64,000 bases of DNA. It comes from Dryas octopetala (taxonomy: Eukaryota > Streptophyta > Magnoliopsida > Rosales > Rosaceae). The notes beneath the pieces were generated by a model that saw only the letters and a list, made by a program, of their open reading frames with translations, was not told the origin of the DNA and searched no databases. The stretch spans positions 19,390,910 to 19,454,909 of the forward strand of contig OY992839.1 in NCBI GenBank assembly GCA_963921425.1. Reading direction: 5' to 3'. Each line of letters opens with the position of its first letter. Positions within the stretch are counted from its first letter, which is position 1. Shown piece after piece: positions 45,211-58,344 of this stretch. Position numbers and translations under genes: made by a program.

Positions 45211-46870
45211 AGAATGATTTATTTATTTAATTGTGTAAGGTAAGGTTACCTTACTTGACCTATAATTTTAGTGATGGTGTGTGAAACCTTAATTTTGTAA
45301 GTAATACCTTATTGTTTATGACAGTGAACTGTTGTTGTTCAACTAATTGATATCATAATTAGAACGGTACACAAGTTGATTGTGATGGCACATCTAGATG
45401 CCGATAATGCTCGTTTGAGCTATTTATTTGATTGTATTGTTGTTAGCCATTGGTTTGACAATTTACTTGTCATTTTACAAGTAGAGGAAATGTTGTTAAT
45501 TAAAATGAATTAGGGAATTCTTTAGTGAATTCACATAATCTGTTTGATTGTTGATAATTGATTGGTTTGTTGCCTATTGCATGATGAATTAGTACGGCAA
45601 TTGAGCATGATAATCAATAAATAATAAATTGATTATGCAGATGATTATTAGATATGCTACTTGAGTGCATTTAAAGTTGGCATGGCATTGAGTATATCAA
45701 ACATTATTAATATATTGATTACACTAATGATATTGAAGTGTTTGGACCACTAACTTGAGATGAAGAGTCACATAGGGATGACCTTGGGTTCGATTCCCTA
45801 AATCCATCGGTGGGGTTACCTAGTGAGCTGCGGCTCCTTAGAGACGGTTGTTGTAATGTATACAACCGTGTGGTTACTACTTTTAAGAGTAAGCTAGGTT
45901 GTTTTGATCTGAAAATCAAATGGTTTGGACGTCTCACTACCCGTACAATTTTTACTGACAGGGAGGTAGTTGATACATTTGATAATCAGTTAGTGTGGGT
46001 CAACTGTCATTTGTACAGGTATACAGGTGCTGCCTCTTCTACAGGCCAGGTACGCATGCATTGGTGTGCATGATATATAATTCATATGGCATTATAATCA
46101 TTAAAATGTGAATTTGATTATGAGATGTTGATTAATAGTTAAATTATTGATTAACTATTAAACTGAATGGTGTATGCATAATTTGTAATGAACTTGAAAT
46201 GCCATTACGTGTTTATTGTTAATGATGATGGTGATGGTTTACCACTATTTAAATGTGGTTGTTTATTCAGCTTTGATATTACTTCATGCTGAATTATAAT
46301 GATTGTTGCGACTATTTATGTCTATGATAACCTGGATGTTGATTCCAGGATTGGTGTTGCATAATATTTTTATATACCATACTGCTAAGTGTTAATTGTT
46401 TCTGTTTGCTTATGGGCTGGTTCAGCCATATGAGCTTGCGAAAACTTACCGGGTTTGTTCTTTAACCCAGTACACTATTCAACAGTACAGCAGTTGGTTT
46501 TGCAGGTTAAGTAAGACTGAGGAAGCGACGTGGAGGAGATGTGGAAATTGGTAAATGCATAAGTGGTTTTCTCTTTTATTTTGTAAAGAGTGGTTTGTAT
46601 TTACTTCAGCTCATTAATATTCGAAACAGTTGTACAAGGTTACTATTTATTTATGTAATCTTGGGGGTTGGTTTTTAGTCAAAGTATTTGATTTATTTAT
46701 TCCGTTGTGTAATTTGCATTCTGATCCAACCTTGTAATTTATTTTTAAACTGAGTCTTACATTGATTGTTCAATTCTAGATGCGAGTTGCCGAACTTGGT
46801 AATTCCATCTAGGGCTAAATGGCCAGTGTGGCGCTGTGGCGCATCCAAATCTTCCAGCATGGGGGTTTGG
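45211..46870 (+). repeat. Gypsy LTR relic, copy B
   Basis: It starts TGTGAGAATGATTTATT and ends near GGGGGTTTGG, and is the reverse complement of much of copy C (53862-55592). It contains a tRNA B-box-like GGGTTCGATTCCC (45787-45799) and a GGTTAAGTAAGACTGAGGAAG block near its end. The ORF 45810-46073 lies inside it and has a mirror in copy C; it is not a supported gene. Confidence 0.6.
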
Positions 46871-46970
46871 TATATGCATCTCCCACCTAGATACGGAATC
46901 CTAATGGGTGGACTTTGTGTATTTATTTAGTGGGTAAACTTTATAGTGTATTTGTTTTGTGTTATTTAAC
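46871..46970 (+). repeat. Left piece of Gypsy LTR copy E
   Basis: GGTGGACTTTGTGTATTTATT onward is the complement of 57755-57790 and of 34350-34405. The copy is interrupted at 46970 by the solo LTR and resumes at 52758. Confidence 0.6.
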
Positions 46971-48195
46971 TGACAGGACCGCCCCCAGATTCCATCCTGA
47001 ATCTCGGAGAGGTCCTATGGGAATCCAAAATCAAGGAAAATCCTACCGAAAATTCGGCAAAACCTCTCCTGAAAATGGACTAATTAACCCAAAATTTATT
47101 AACCTGTAAAAACTTCTAAAAACATTAACCGCCTCTACCACAACCAAAAAGGGTTTCAGACTCACTCACAAAGCCAAAACAATAAGTTCTTATTCACCAA
47201 AGCACAGGATAATCAGAGCATAACTAAATTTTCATTACAAAATAAAAGTTAACTCCTCAACTTAAGGGAAATGATGCCAAAGATCTGAGAGTCATGCCTC
47301 GACGTGGTACGGCCCAACCTCAGCGATCCACAATACTTGGGGGAAAATGTCATAAACAAAATAAAGAAAATGTGAGATAACTCTCAGTGAGTGGACAAAA
47401 TATAGAAACAAAACATTTAAGTTATTCATCCTTTCAAATTCCATTAAAATCAAATCTTCTCTAAGACCTCACGTCACTTTTTGAAATCTCCCAGTTTTAA
47501 AACTATCTTACGATCTTTAAGGACGTCATAAAACTATTTAAATTCCAGAAATTTAAATAAATCAAAATATAACTTCTCAATAAACAACCTTCTAAAATAA
47601 AAGAGTCATAAAAATATTATACAAAAATCTTGATAAAACTCAGAAGGAAATTCTTAATCAAACTCATATTTAATAACTCCTGAAAATAACAATTAAATCA
47701 CACCATGCTTATACCCTGAAAAACCTGGCCATACACTTGTGCAGAATTCCTGCATCGCACAGGCAGGCAATCTTTTGGCCATACACACGCGCTGAGTAAA
47801 ATCTATACACGTGCAGACAATCCTGACGATACCTGCACGCAGAGCAGCCCCCAAAGAGCGAAGCATCCCGACACACAGCCCAAAGCCTATATGTGTGCAG
47901 TGATGGGTCTCAAAGACCTATCCAAATCTGATAACCTGGAGGGTACTGCAAGAGGGTGGATTTTGAAAACCATTTTCATAACCAAATCATAGATCCTTTT
48001 TCCACCGAGAATAAATATCCTTGTACTTTTGCAAAAAGAAACTTTAAATTCATATGCCAACATGCATAATTCAAATCAAATTCAATATACATAAATCAAA
48101 ATAATACTTTTCGACAAAACGAAATATTAAATGAACCATGTATATAAAGATGAGAAACTAAATTCCTTTCCCAAAGCCCAACAACTCACTAAAAC

Positions 48196-48635
48196 CAAGG
48201 AATGAAATTTCGAAAATTTCGGCGAAATTTCGCCGAAATTTTCGTTTTTTTGAAGTCCCGAAATTTTATCACGAATCCATTATTTTTCGGTATAATTTCG
48301 GCGAAATTTCGCTTAAATTTCGCCCGAAATTTTGAACTCGGAATATGTTTATTTTTGTAAAATTTCGTCAAATTTCGTCAAAATTTCGCCGAAATTTGAC
48401 GAAATTTGAACGAAATTTCGCCTAAACTCAGCCCCAAATCTCCCCCAAACTCAGATCAACCCCAAATCTCCCCCAAACTCAGATCTCTTTCTCACTTGGG
48501 AGTTGAGGCCGTGGAGGGAGGAGGAAAAGAAGGGAGGAAGAGAAGAGGAGAGGGGCTGGGTTTTCGGTGGGTTTCGGCGGCGGAGGGTGGCGGCAGGGGC
48601 GAGATGAGGGTGATGGTGGGCTGGTGATGGGGATG

Positions 48636-48699
<64 letters not shown>

Positions 48700-50537
48700 C
48701 ACGGGGTGGAGTTTGTGGAGAGAAAGGAAAAGAAGAAAAGGGTGGTCTGGGTGAAGTCTGGAGAGAAAGGAAAAGAAGAAAAAAAAAACAAGGAAAGAAG
48801 GGGAAATGGGGAATGGCCAAATGGGGGAGCTGGAGCCTAGAGCATGCTTTACGGAAAAAAAAGGAAGGAATGGAGAAATGGGGAAGTAAAACTGCAGAGT
48901 TACTTTTACAAGTCAAAAGGCTATAAGTCTATAACATATTTGCTATTATTGACAATTTGACAATGCACCTTGTAGGGCTAGTGCATTATCTCGAACCTTA
49001 CACATTAAAATAAGAAAACCTTATTCATCATATGTGTTATTTTTTTTGTTGGGTTTGCTTTACATGGTTGTTTTTAAATTTATTTAATTATATTTATATG
49101 ACAATTAAATTATTTTCAATCCTATTATTTTTTGTACAAGTCTCAAGACTCAAAACAACTTTTTTTTTTTTGGATACAATATTAATTCACAAATTTTTTT
49201 GTTTTATATATTAAGGGGAGGGAAGGAATTTGTTTAGGGCCTTGTCCAATGTTCAGATACCCATTAAACGCTCATTTGAAGGCTCACTCATTTTTCGTTA
49301 AAAAAAAAAAAAAACAATTGTATATGACAATTACACAATTGTGACTATATGCCAATTACAACTTACTTTTGATAATACTTGAGTTCTATTTACAACATAG
49401 TCTTTAGACTTTAAGCATAAATATTAAGCTCTAAATTAACCATTATAAATATTTATAAACTTTATTAAAAATATATAATTATTGAATGATCACATAGTTG
49501 CCACAATTACAGATGTGGTCAACCCTTATCTATGGCTGCCATATTTCGACTTTTTGGGAAAAAAGATGAGAAATAGAAACTTAGAAAGAGAAGTGAGAAA
49601 TTCAAAACCATGTGTCCTTATTTATATTAATTAATGTGACTTATTACGCAGATGGGTTGGGCATGTTTATTGTTGGAGGGTTGGAGTTTTTTTTTTTTTT
49701 TAGGGGGATTGAATCCTCTGTTTATATTTATTGTTTTTTTTTTCTATAATGGTTCCCAATAAACTTCCTCCTGACTATTAATATAGCAATGTGAGTGATA
49801 TTGTCCTTTTTTTTTTTTTGGTAAAAGATATTGCCCTTCTTTAATTTTAAGTATAAAATAAAAACAAATAATTGGGAAAACAAATGAAAAGGAAAAAAAA
49901 AAGGTTTAGGGTTGATTAAGATTTGGGGACTTTGGGCAATTGGAAAGAAAAAAAAAAAAGTTTCGGGTTTCGGGTTTCGTTTGGCCATTTTGGTGTTTCG
50001 TTTAGTTGTTTTTAAACTCTAATATATTTATATATAAAAAATAATTAAAAATATCCTAAAGGGCCTAAACACTAATATCCTATAGCATATCCTAAACAAT
50101 ATAAAGTATAGATTATAGAGCATATAGTGTTTAGTCTATAAATTATAGAGTATAAAGAGTATTAAGGTATATAGAGTATATAAGGTTTAGTATTAGGATT
50201 TAGTCTCTAAATTATAGAGTATAAATAATATACTAATTTCATTTATTCATTATACTAATTTTATTTAACAGTATTTGTCTAGTGCGCATTATATTTACCT
50301 TATATCATATGAAACCTACTATATAATTTGGTTTCTTCAATGTTTTTTATAAATGTAGTAGATAATATGTTCAATAAACATATGGTCAAGTTTCATTCAA
50401 AATTTTCGTATTTTGATAGCAATTTCCGTCGTTTTTGTCTAATTTTATCAAAATCGAAATTTTAATCGAAATTTCCACGAAAATTTCCATCGAAATTTCC
50501 ATCGAAAATTTCCTCGAAACCGAAATTTTACTCCTTG
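48196..50537 (+). mobile_element. Complete hAT-like non-autonomous element, CAAGG family (2.3 kb)
   Basis: Ends CAAGGAATGAAATTTCG and CGAAATTTTACTCCTTG are inverted repeats flanked by a perfect 8-bp duplication ACTAAAAC (48188-48195, 50538-50545). Both subterminal regions are dense in GAAATTTCG and TTTCGGCGAAATTTCG palindromes (48205-48425; 50400-50525). It includes a 50-plus-bp (GA)n run (48639-48694). No transposase; Ser/Pro- or Arg/Glu-rich ORFs at 48406-48926 are simple-repeat artefacts. Confidence 0.85.
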
Positions 50538-52106
50538 ACTAAAACCAACATGTAAATATATGTTTTAAAAACTTATTTATGAAGCTTTTGAAATCCAAAA
50601 TCCAACATTTTTCACCAAATCCCAAATCAAATTCAAGATATTAAGATTAATATAATTAATAAATTTTCATAATTTTATAGAAGACCCAAAAGTCCACTTG
50701 GATTTACTATTTCTCAATTAAAACTCAAGATAATCAAATAAATAAATTCATAAAGTTTATAAAATGCTTTTAAAAAAACAAAAGTCCACTCGCAAAACTT
50801 TTTAACTAAAACCATACTCGATTAAATCAAGAAAAGAATTAAATTATAAGATGTGCAAAATATTTCGGAAACCAAAAGTCCACTCACAGTGAGAAAATCT
50901 AACTTTAATCATCCGCCGGATCGTCACGAGCCCGGTTGTCTCGCCTATAGAATAAACAATAATTTCAATTAGTCTTGACTAGGTAATAATTAAAATGTGT
51001 ACATGAAATATTGAATCTAATTGTCACGCCCATTTATCGATTAACCCAAAGATTTATTTACTTAAAGCATATTAACCTCGTAAGCACTACTTCCTTCTTC
51101 GAATCTCCTTGGCTCAACCCAACATCGCCCAAACATCCCAAAACCAATCCTAAACTTAAAAGAGACTTGTCCAATGTTCACTTTAATCGAAAGGCTCTCC
51201 CTAGAATGAAATTAGTATTAAAAGGTCTCAAATTGATTCTACAATAACTTCGTCTTTCCAACTATAAATAACATAGCCGACCTCTATCGAGCACACCGTC
51301 CAAGGGTAAATTCGTTATCTAAAAATTGTCCGACTACGATCCAAATTGAAATTTCCGTCAACCCAAGGGGCATCCACCTATTCAAAAACATTCCAACTCA
51401 GTAAGGTCTGTTTTTCACATTATCTAAAGGAAGTAGTGGCTGGGTGGTTGAAACCACCACTATAGCTGCTCAAAGTGGCGGTACAAAACCAAAATTCACC
51501 ATTTCTCCAAAATTTCTCCAAAATTTCTCTAACTTTTCAGTTCTAACAGCAAAATTGGAGTTCCTAGAGATGAAACTTATCCAATAAAACATCAAGGACA
51601 CCCTTTAATCCAAAAACCCAAGAAATCCCGAAATGGCCCTTAAATCCCATAATTCGAAGTTTCAATTTTCAAGATTTTCTGAGCTAGAAAACTAGAGAAA
51701 ATGAAAACCCAGAGAAGAGGAAGAAAACCCACCTAGGATGGAGGTGATTGGCGCCGGAATTTGGTCGGAGAATGGAGGAGAAACTAGCGGTCAGGAGTGT
51801 CCTTTTTCGAGTTGAAATCGTGCGCAGAGGTGGCTGTGTTGGCTGGAGGAGCGGCCAGGGGAGGTGGTCGGCGTCGGGGGAGACTTGCCGGAGGTCTTAG
51901 GTGGCTGGAATGGCCGACGATGGCTGGTGGTGGCAGCTGAGATTTTTCTGAGTTGTTTTTCTGTGCGTGCGGAGGCTGGCTGTTAGGGGCGTCGACAGGT
52001 GGTCTACGCGGTGGCTTAGGGTTAATGGGTGGTGGCCGGTGGCCGGTGGTGAGACTTGCAGTGCTGGCCGGTGATATGTGCAGGGGTGTGGTGTGTGCGG
52101 GAGAAG

Positions 52107-52109
<3 letters not shown>

Positions 52110-52178
<69 letters not shown>

Positions 52179-52198
52179 TGTGTGTGTGTGTGTGTGTG
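52110..52198. repeat. Compound (GA)n(GT)n microsatellite
   Basis: About 33 GA units are followed by about 11 GT units, uninterrupted by eye, inside the solo LTR. Confidence 0.95.
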
Positions 52199-52757
52199 AG
52201 TTATAAAGAGAGATAGAAATGTGTGGAATATTCTAGAGAGAGGAAATTTTCTGATTTAAAAGTCCCTAAGTCAAAAGTCTAAAATGCCCTTTTTCTTCAA
52301 TCGACCATAAACCTTAAACTGAAACTCTGATTAACGTACGGTTCACGTCTACGCGCTCGTATGTTCGAAACCTTTCCAACAAACTCAAACTCGAAGTCAA
52401 AAGCCCATTAGATAAAAAGTCAAAATTTGGTCAAACTAATTTAAAAAGAAAATTTAAGATTTAACCCAAAACCTTTTATTTCTCAAATAAATTTCCAAAA
52501 TATTTAAAATACTTTTCAAAATAAATCTTGAAAAAAGTACGGGGTCTCACAATTTAAAATGGAACATTTTAAACTAATAAACTTTAAATAACGTAAAAAT
52601 TGATTTCGGTGGAAACATCGCATAAATTCTCAAAACTTCTAAGTAATTTAGAAAATTTTTTCCAAGGTCGCACAACTAAACTTCCTTTAAAGCCTCTTAA
52701 AAACCAAAGTTAAATAAGAATTCAAATTTCAATTGAAATTTGGGTCGGGTCGTTATA

Positions 52758-53861
52758 TTAACTGTATTATTTTCCAGTTAATTGTTTGTGTGCTAGAATT
52801 GGTTTAATTCTATGATTTGAATTTTGTTTGTGATTCGAGGATGATTTTAAGCTTGTTGGCTTAATAGGATAATTGTGAGCCTAAGAACCTAAGGGGAAAA
52901 TTTTAGTATCCGTTTTGTGATACAAGCTATTGAGGTTAATAGTTGTTGATTAGGCTTGTGAATAGCCAGTTGTGATCTATTTGGCTGAGTTGCCTAATTG
53001 TGATTTGAGGATATCTGTGATGACCAAGTTAACCGGATTTGAGATTAATTACTGATTGGTCAAGATATTGTGGTTTGACACGATCTGAGAGTAACAAGTG
53101 AATTGGGTAGGTTGAGATACCAATGTGATTGTATGATGTGGCAGGTACCTCAGAAATTACTGTGGGCCATTTTACGTGGTTGTTGCTAGATCGTACAAAT
53201 GTGCATGAAGTATATATAGCAAATGGCCAGGTTTACAATCAGAGATGGTCACTCTCTCTACCAGTTCATTTTTACATTGGACCAGTCTTGAGATTCTTGA
53301 TATTGGTGATTGGCCAATTTGGATCGGCCGTTGTGTTGATTTGGTGGTTAGTGTTTTGTTAAGCACATGAACGCTTTAGTAAGCGTGATTGTTTGAGATG
53401 CTTGTTATCGGCTTAGTTCGTACTCTAGCTGAGTTGGTGGTAAGTTTGGTTCTTCGTTGAGTACTGGAACACTTGGAGATGCCTGTTTGTGTGTGATTTG
53501 TAGTCACAGTCTGTTTTTGGTTGTAGGTGTGAGTCGTTTTACTCATACGAGCTTGCGAAAGCTTACCAGATTTGTTCTTTGTTCTTTAACCCGGTGCACT
53601 ATTCAACAGTGCAGCGGTTAGTTTTGCAGGTTAAGTAAGATTGAAGAAGCAACGTGGAGGGAGATGTCGCAATTGGTAAATGCAGAAGTGGTTTTCTCTT
53701 TTATTTTGTAAACAGTGGTTTGTATTTACTTCAGCTCATTAATATTCGAAACAGTTGTACAAGGTTACTATTTACTTATGTAATCTTGGGGATTGGTTTA
53801 ATTAAAGTATTTGATTTATTTATTCCGCTGTGTAATTTGTATTCTGATCCAACCCCCCAAA
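52758..53861 (+). repeat. Gypsy LTR relic, right part of copy E
   Basis: It continues the LTR broken at 46970 (TGTATTATTTTCCAGTTAATT onward) and is the complement of D (56845-57720) and of A (33170-34340). It ends abruptly at CTGATCCAACC, where copy C begins in the opposite orientation. The ORF 53129-53362 has twins in other copies of the LTR and is not a gene. Confidence 0.65.
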
Positions 53862-56186
53862 CCCCTATGCTGAAAGATTCGGATGCGCCATAGCGCCACA
53901 CTGACCATTTAGCCCTAGATGGAATTACCAAGCTCAGCAACTTGCATCTAGAACCGAACAATCAATGTAAGGCTGAGTTTAAAAACAAATTACAGGGTTG
54001 GATCAGAATGCAAATTACACAGCGAAATAAATAAATCAAATACTTTGATTAAAAACCAACCTCCAAGATTACATAAATAAATAGTAACCTTGTATAATTG
54101 TTTCGAATATTAATGAGCTGAAGTAAATACAAACCACTGTTTACAAAATAAAAGAGAAAACCACTTCTGGATTAGCAATTGTCACATCTTCTCAACGCTG
54201 CTTCCTCAGTCTCACTTAACCTGCAAAACCAACCGATGTACCGTTGAATGGTGCACCGGGTTAAAGAACAAACCCGGTAAGCTTTCGCAAGCTCGTATGG
54301 GTGAACCAGCTCATAAGCAAACAAAAACAATTAACACTTAGCAGTATAGTATATAAAATTACCCTGCAACACCAATCTTGGAATCAACATCTAGGTTATC
54401 ACACACATAAACAGTGATAACAACCATCATAATTCAGCCTGAAGTAATATCAAAGCTGAATAAACAACCACATTTAAATAGTAGTACAATATCACCATCA
54501 TCAACAATAAACACGTAATGGCATCTCAAGCGCATTACAAATCATGCATACACCATTCAGTTTAATAATTAATCAATAATTTAACTATTAATCAACATCT
54601 CATAATCAAATTCATATTTTAATGATTATGATGTCATATAAATTATATGTCATGCACACCAATGCATGCGTTCCTGGCCTGCAGAAGAGGCAACACCTGT
54701 ATACCTATACAAATGACAGTGGACCCACACTAACTGATTATCAATTGTAACAACTACCTCCTTGTTAGTAAAAACTGAGCAAAACATCCAAACCATTTGA
54801 TCCTCAAATCAAAACAACCTAGCTTACTCTTAAAAGTAGTAACCACACGGTTGTATACTTTACAACAACCGTCTCTGAGGAGCCGCAGCTCACTAGGTAA
54901 CCCCACCGGTGGATTTAGGGGATCGAATCCAAGGTCATCGCTATGTGACCCTTCGTCTCAAGTTAGTGGTCTAAACACTTCAACATCATTAGTGTAATCA
55001 ATTTATCAAATATTGATTTACATGCTCAATGCCACGCCAATTCTAATGCAATCTAGGCAGCATATCCAATGATCATCTACATAATCAATTTATTAATTAT
55101 TGATTTTCATTCTCAGTTGCCATGTCAATTCATCATGCAATATAAGCAACAAATCAATCAATCAATCATCAACAATCTCAAATAAATCTCTCCCAACCTG
55201 GCACAATCTTTGTGTCTTGGCTCAAACGGCTCAACAAAGACACAAATAAACAATAGTTCTCTAACAGACATTAATCGTCTTTACCGAATAACTATTTAAT
55301 CAAATTATGATATCCAATTATGAGATATAGTAGGGTCTCACACACCCAACAACAAGAGCTTAAGTAAAGTCTCTAGAATGTGCCCTAACTCATTTTAATT
55401 CACTAACAAATATACGACTTGTAAACCAACAAGTCAAATGCCAAAACAATGGCCAATATCAATTTATATAGAAAATATCTCAAAAGGAGCATTACTGTAA
55501 ACTAGTCATGCCATCACAATTAATTTGTGTACCATTCTAATTATGGTACAAACTAGTTGAACAACAACAGTTCACTATCATAAATAAATCATTCTCACAA
55601 TTCCATAAGTTAGACAATAAAGGTGTAATAACAAAACTACGAAATTAAGATCACAAAACAAATACATAGTTTACCTACCTAGGTTCCGTGCATCCTAAAC
55701 ACCACGTGTACCTCACCACCTTCGCGGGCGAAGGAAAACCAAAACTAAACTCTCAGCTAAGGAGAGAGAACAGAGAGAAAGTGAGAGAGAGATGTTGCAG
55801 ATGAAGAAATGAGAGAGCAGGGTATATATAGAAAAGCCACCGAGCTCTCCCCAGTCCGCCGAGCCTTCGGCATGGCTTGCCGAGAGCCCGCCATCGCACG
55901 CGAGTGATCGGTGAGGGTTGCCGAGCCCTCGGTGAGAAATTCCACTGAGTTCCACTGGCTTCTCCTTTCTTCGCGTGGCTTTCTCCTTTGCCACCAACTG
56001 CTGCCACATGTCATCATCCTAGCTGTTTGATCAAAATGGATCAACGGCCGAAATTCCTTTAACTCCAAAAATACTCTGGGACTTAGAAAAATACTACGTA
56101 GTCGTAGTAAAGAATACTATTTTCCCATTGGCTCAAAACCAATTTTGAAAATAAAATAAAACACAAAAAATTTTCGAGGCCTCATA
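53862..56186 (-). repeat. Gypsy LTR relic, copy C
   Basis: The minus-strand start is TATGAGGCCTCG (56186), preceded by the polypurine tract AAGGAGGGTAAAG (56188-56200), so this is a 3' LTR of a minus-strand element. It carries the GC-rich GCCGAG...CCTCGG block (55855-55940) and a purine-rich region (55760-55795). Relative to A it has a different middle section (about 54480-55592) shared with copy B. Confidence 0.65.
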
Positions 56187-56571
56187 CTTTACCCTCCTTA
56201 AAAAGAATTTCGTCCCCAAAATTCACCAAAAGAAACTGAAACAAACAAACTCTAGCAGTCAAAAGGAAAAACTAACCTTTTCAAACTCTTGACTGGTTTC
56301 AAAAACTGAGCCCAAAACAAAAATTGATCTCAAGGTGGTGACAATCCTTTCCAAGTTCAAACGAACTCAGCGTACACCAAACTACTAGTTGTGTGTCTGT
56401 ACACAAACCAAGTACAAAACAAACGTTCAGTGTCGTTGCACAGTAAACCAAGTCTCGATTTGCTCACAAGCAACCTGTAGCGATCAACAACTGTCCTGCA
56501 AAATCTTAAAGTTCTTAATCTCGTGAATCTAACCCATTATTGAATTAGACTCACTCATACGAGACTAGTTA
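56187..56571 (-). mobile_element. Gypsy internal remnant next to LTR C
   Basis: It starts with the polypurine tract and the GGGGACGAAATTC stretch on the minus strand, then about 350 bp without recognisable coding sequence. Confidence 0.5.
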
Positions 56572-56821
56572 CTTATTGATTACACTAATGATGTTGAAGT
56601 GTTTGGACCACTAATTTGAGATGAAGGGTCACATAGCGATGACCTTGGGTTCGATCCCCTAAATCCACCAGTGGGGTTTACTTAGCAAGCTGTGGCTCCT
56701 CAGGGACGGTTGTTGTAATATATACAACCGTGTGGTTACTACTTTTAAGAGTAAGCTAGGTTGGTTTAATATGAGGATCAAATGGTTTAAATGTCACACA
56801 ACCCGTTCAGTTTTTACTGAT
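56572..56821 (+). repeat. Gypsy LTR fragment of the B type
   Basis: It repeats 45716-45960 (GATTACACTAATGAT onward, including GGGTTCGATCCCC and GGTTGTTGTAAT). It is in plus orientation and inserted between inverted pieces C and D. Confidence 0.6.
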
Positions 56822-56844
56822 TGTTCTTTAATCCGATAAGTTAT

Positions 56845-58344
56845 AAAGCTCGTATGGGTGAACCAGCCCATAAGCAAACAAAAACAATTAACACTCAGCA
56901 GTATAGTATATAAAAATACCCTGCAACACCAATCCTAGAATCAACATCCAGGTTATCACACACATAAACAGTGACAACAACCATCATAATTCATCATGAA
57001 GTAATATCAAAGATGAATAAACAACCACAAATAGACAGTGACTACAAATCACACAAATCACGCATCTCCAAGTGTTTATGTACCCAATGTGGTACCAACA
57101 CTAACCATTAATCTTCAAAATTAATCATCTCACTTATATGGCCGATCCAAATTGGCCAACTACCAATATCAACAATCTCACGACCAATCCAACGTAAAAA
57201 TGAACTGGTAGAGAGAGTAACCAACTCTTATTGTAAACTTGGCCACTTGCTACACATACTTCATGCACATTTGTATGATCTGGCAACAACCACGTACAAT
57301 GGCCCACAGTAATGTCTGAGCTACCTGCCACATCATACAATCACACTGCTATCTTAACCTACCCAATTCACTTGTTACTCTCAGGTCGTGTCAAACCACA
57401 ATATCTTGACCAACCGGTACATTAATCTCAAATCCGGTTAACCTCATCATCACAGATATCCTCAAATCACAATTAGGCAACTCAGCCCAATAGATCACAA
57501 TTGGCTATTCACAAGCCTAATCAACAACTATTAACGTCTATAGCTCGTATCACAAAACGGATACTAAAATATTCCCGTTAGGTTCTCACGCTCACAATTA
57601 TCCTATTAAGCCAACAAGCTTAAAATCATCCTCGAATCACAAACAGAATTCAAATCCTAGAATTAAACCAAATTCTAGCACACAAGCAATTAACTGAAAA
57701 ATAATACAGTTAAATACCACAAAACAAATAACAAGACCAAGATAAGGGATCACCCATAAAATAAATACACAAAGTCCACCTACCCGGATTCTGTGCATCC
57801 TAAAACACCACGAGTACTTCACCAGCTCACTACCTCCACGGTCGAAGGAAAACCAAAATCAAAAACTTTCAACGAAGAAAGAGAACAGAGAGAAAGTGAG
57901 AGAGAGAGAGAGATGCGAATGCAGAAATGAGAACTGGGGGGGTATATATAGAAAAGCCACCGAGCTCTCGCTTGCCTGTAGAGCCCTCGGCATGGCTTGC
58001 CGAGCGCTCGCCGCCGCGCCGAGCTATCGGTGAGGGCTGCGGAGCCCTCGGTGAGAAATTTCTACATGATTCCTCCGGCTTCTCCTTTTTTTGTGTGTCT
58101 TCGTCCTTTGCCACCAGCTACTGCCACTTGTCACCATCCTTGCCATTAGATCAAAATAGATGAACGGCTAAGATCTTCTCACTCAACAAACTTTAATTTT
58201 CGAAATTCCTTAACTTCGAAAATTAACCAAAAACACTTTGTGACTCAGAAAAATACTACGTACTCGTAAAAACGAATACAGAGTTACTATTGGTTCACAA
58301 CCAACCTTTGAAAATCAAATACCAAAATTTTCCAAGGCCTCACA
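56845..58344 (-). repeat. Gypsy LTR relic, copy D
   Basis: The minus-strand start is TGTGAGGCCTTGG (58344), and the body is collinear with copy A (33470-34750 and 44699-44910). It is truncated on the left. No internal sequence follows its right end, so it may be the 5' LTR partner of C. (GA)n at 57896-57912 and the GCCGAGC...CCTCGG block at 57970-58050 are present. Confidence 0.65.

Larger units (their letters stand above)
46971..52757 (-). mobile_element. Solo LTR of a second Gypsy-like element (about 3.4 kb) with nested hAT-like element
   Basis: It is bounded by TGACAGGACCGCCCCC (left) and GGGTCGGGTCGTTATA (right) and flanked by the perfect 5-bp duplication TTAAC (46966-46970, 52758-52762). 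The minus-strand start reads TATAACGACCCGACCC, resembling the TGTAACGACCCGACCC start of many plant Gypsy LTRs. The nested element 48196-50537 is inside. At its right end lies a (GA)n(GT)n tract (52110-52198). ORFs within are not supported. Confidence 0.65.

Noticed and set aside
45810..46073. 87-aa ORF with a repeated counterpart in copy C
   Set aside because: Its recurrence is due to its position inside a repeated Gypsy LTR, not to gene conservation.
48406..48926. Overlapping Arg/Glu-rich and Ser/Leu-rich ORFs
   Set aside because: They arise from a (GA)n microsatellite read in several frames within a transposon.
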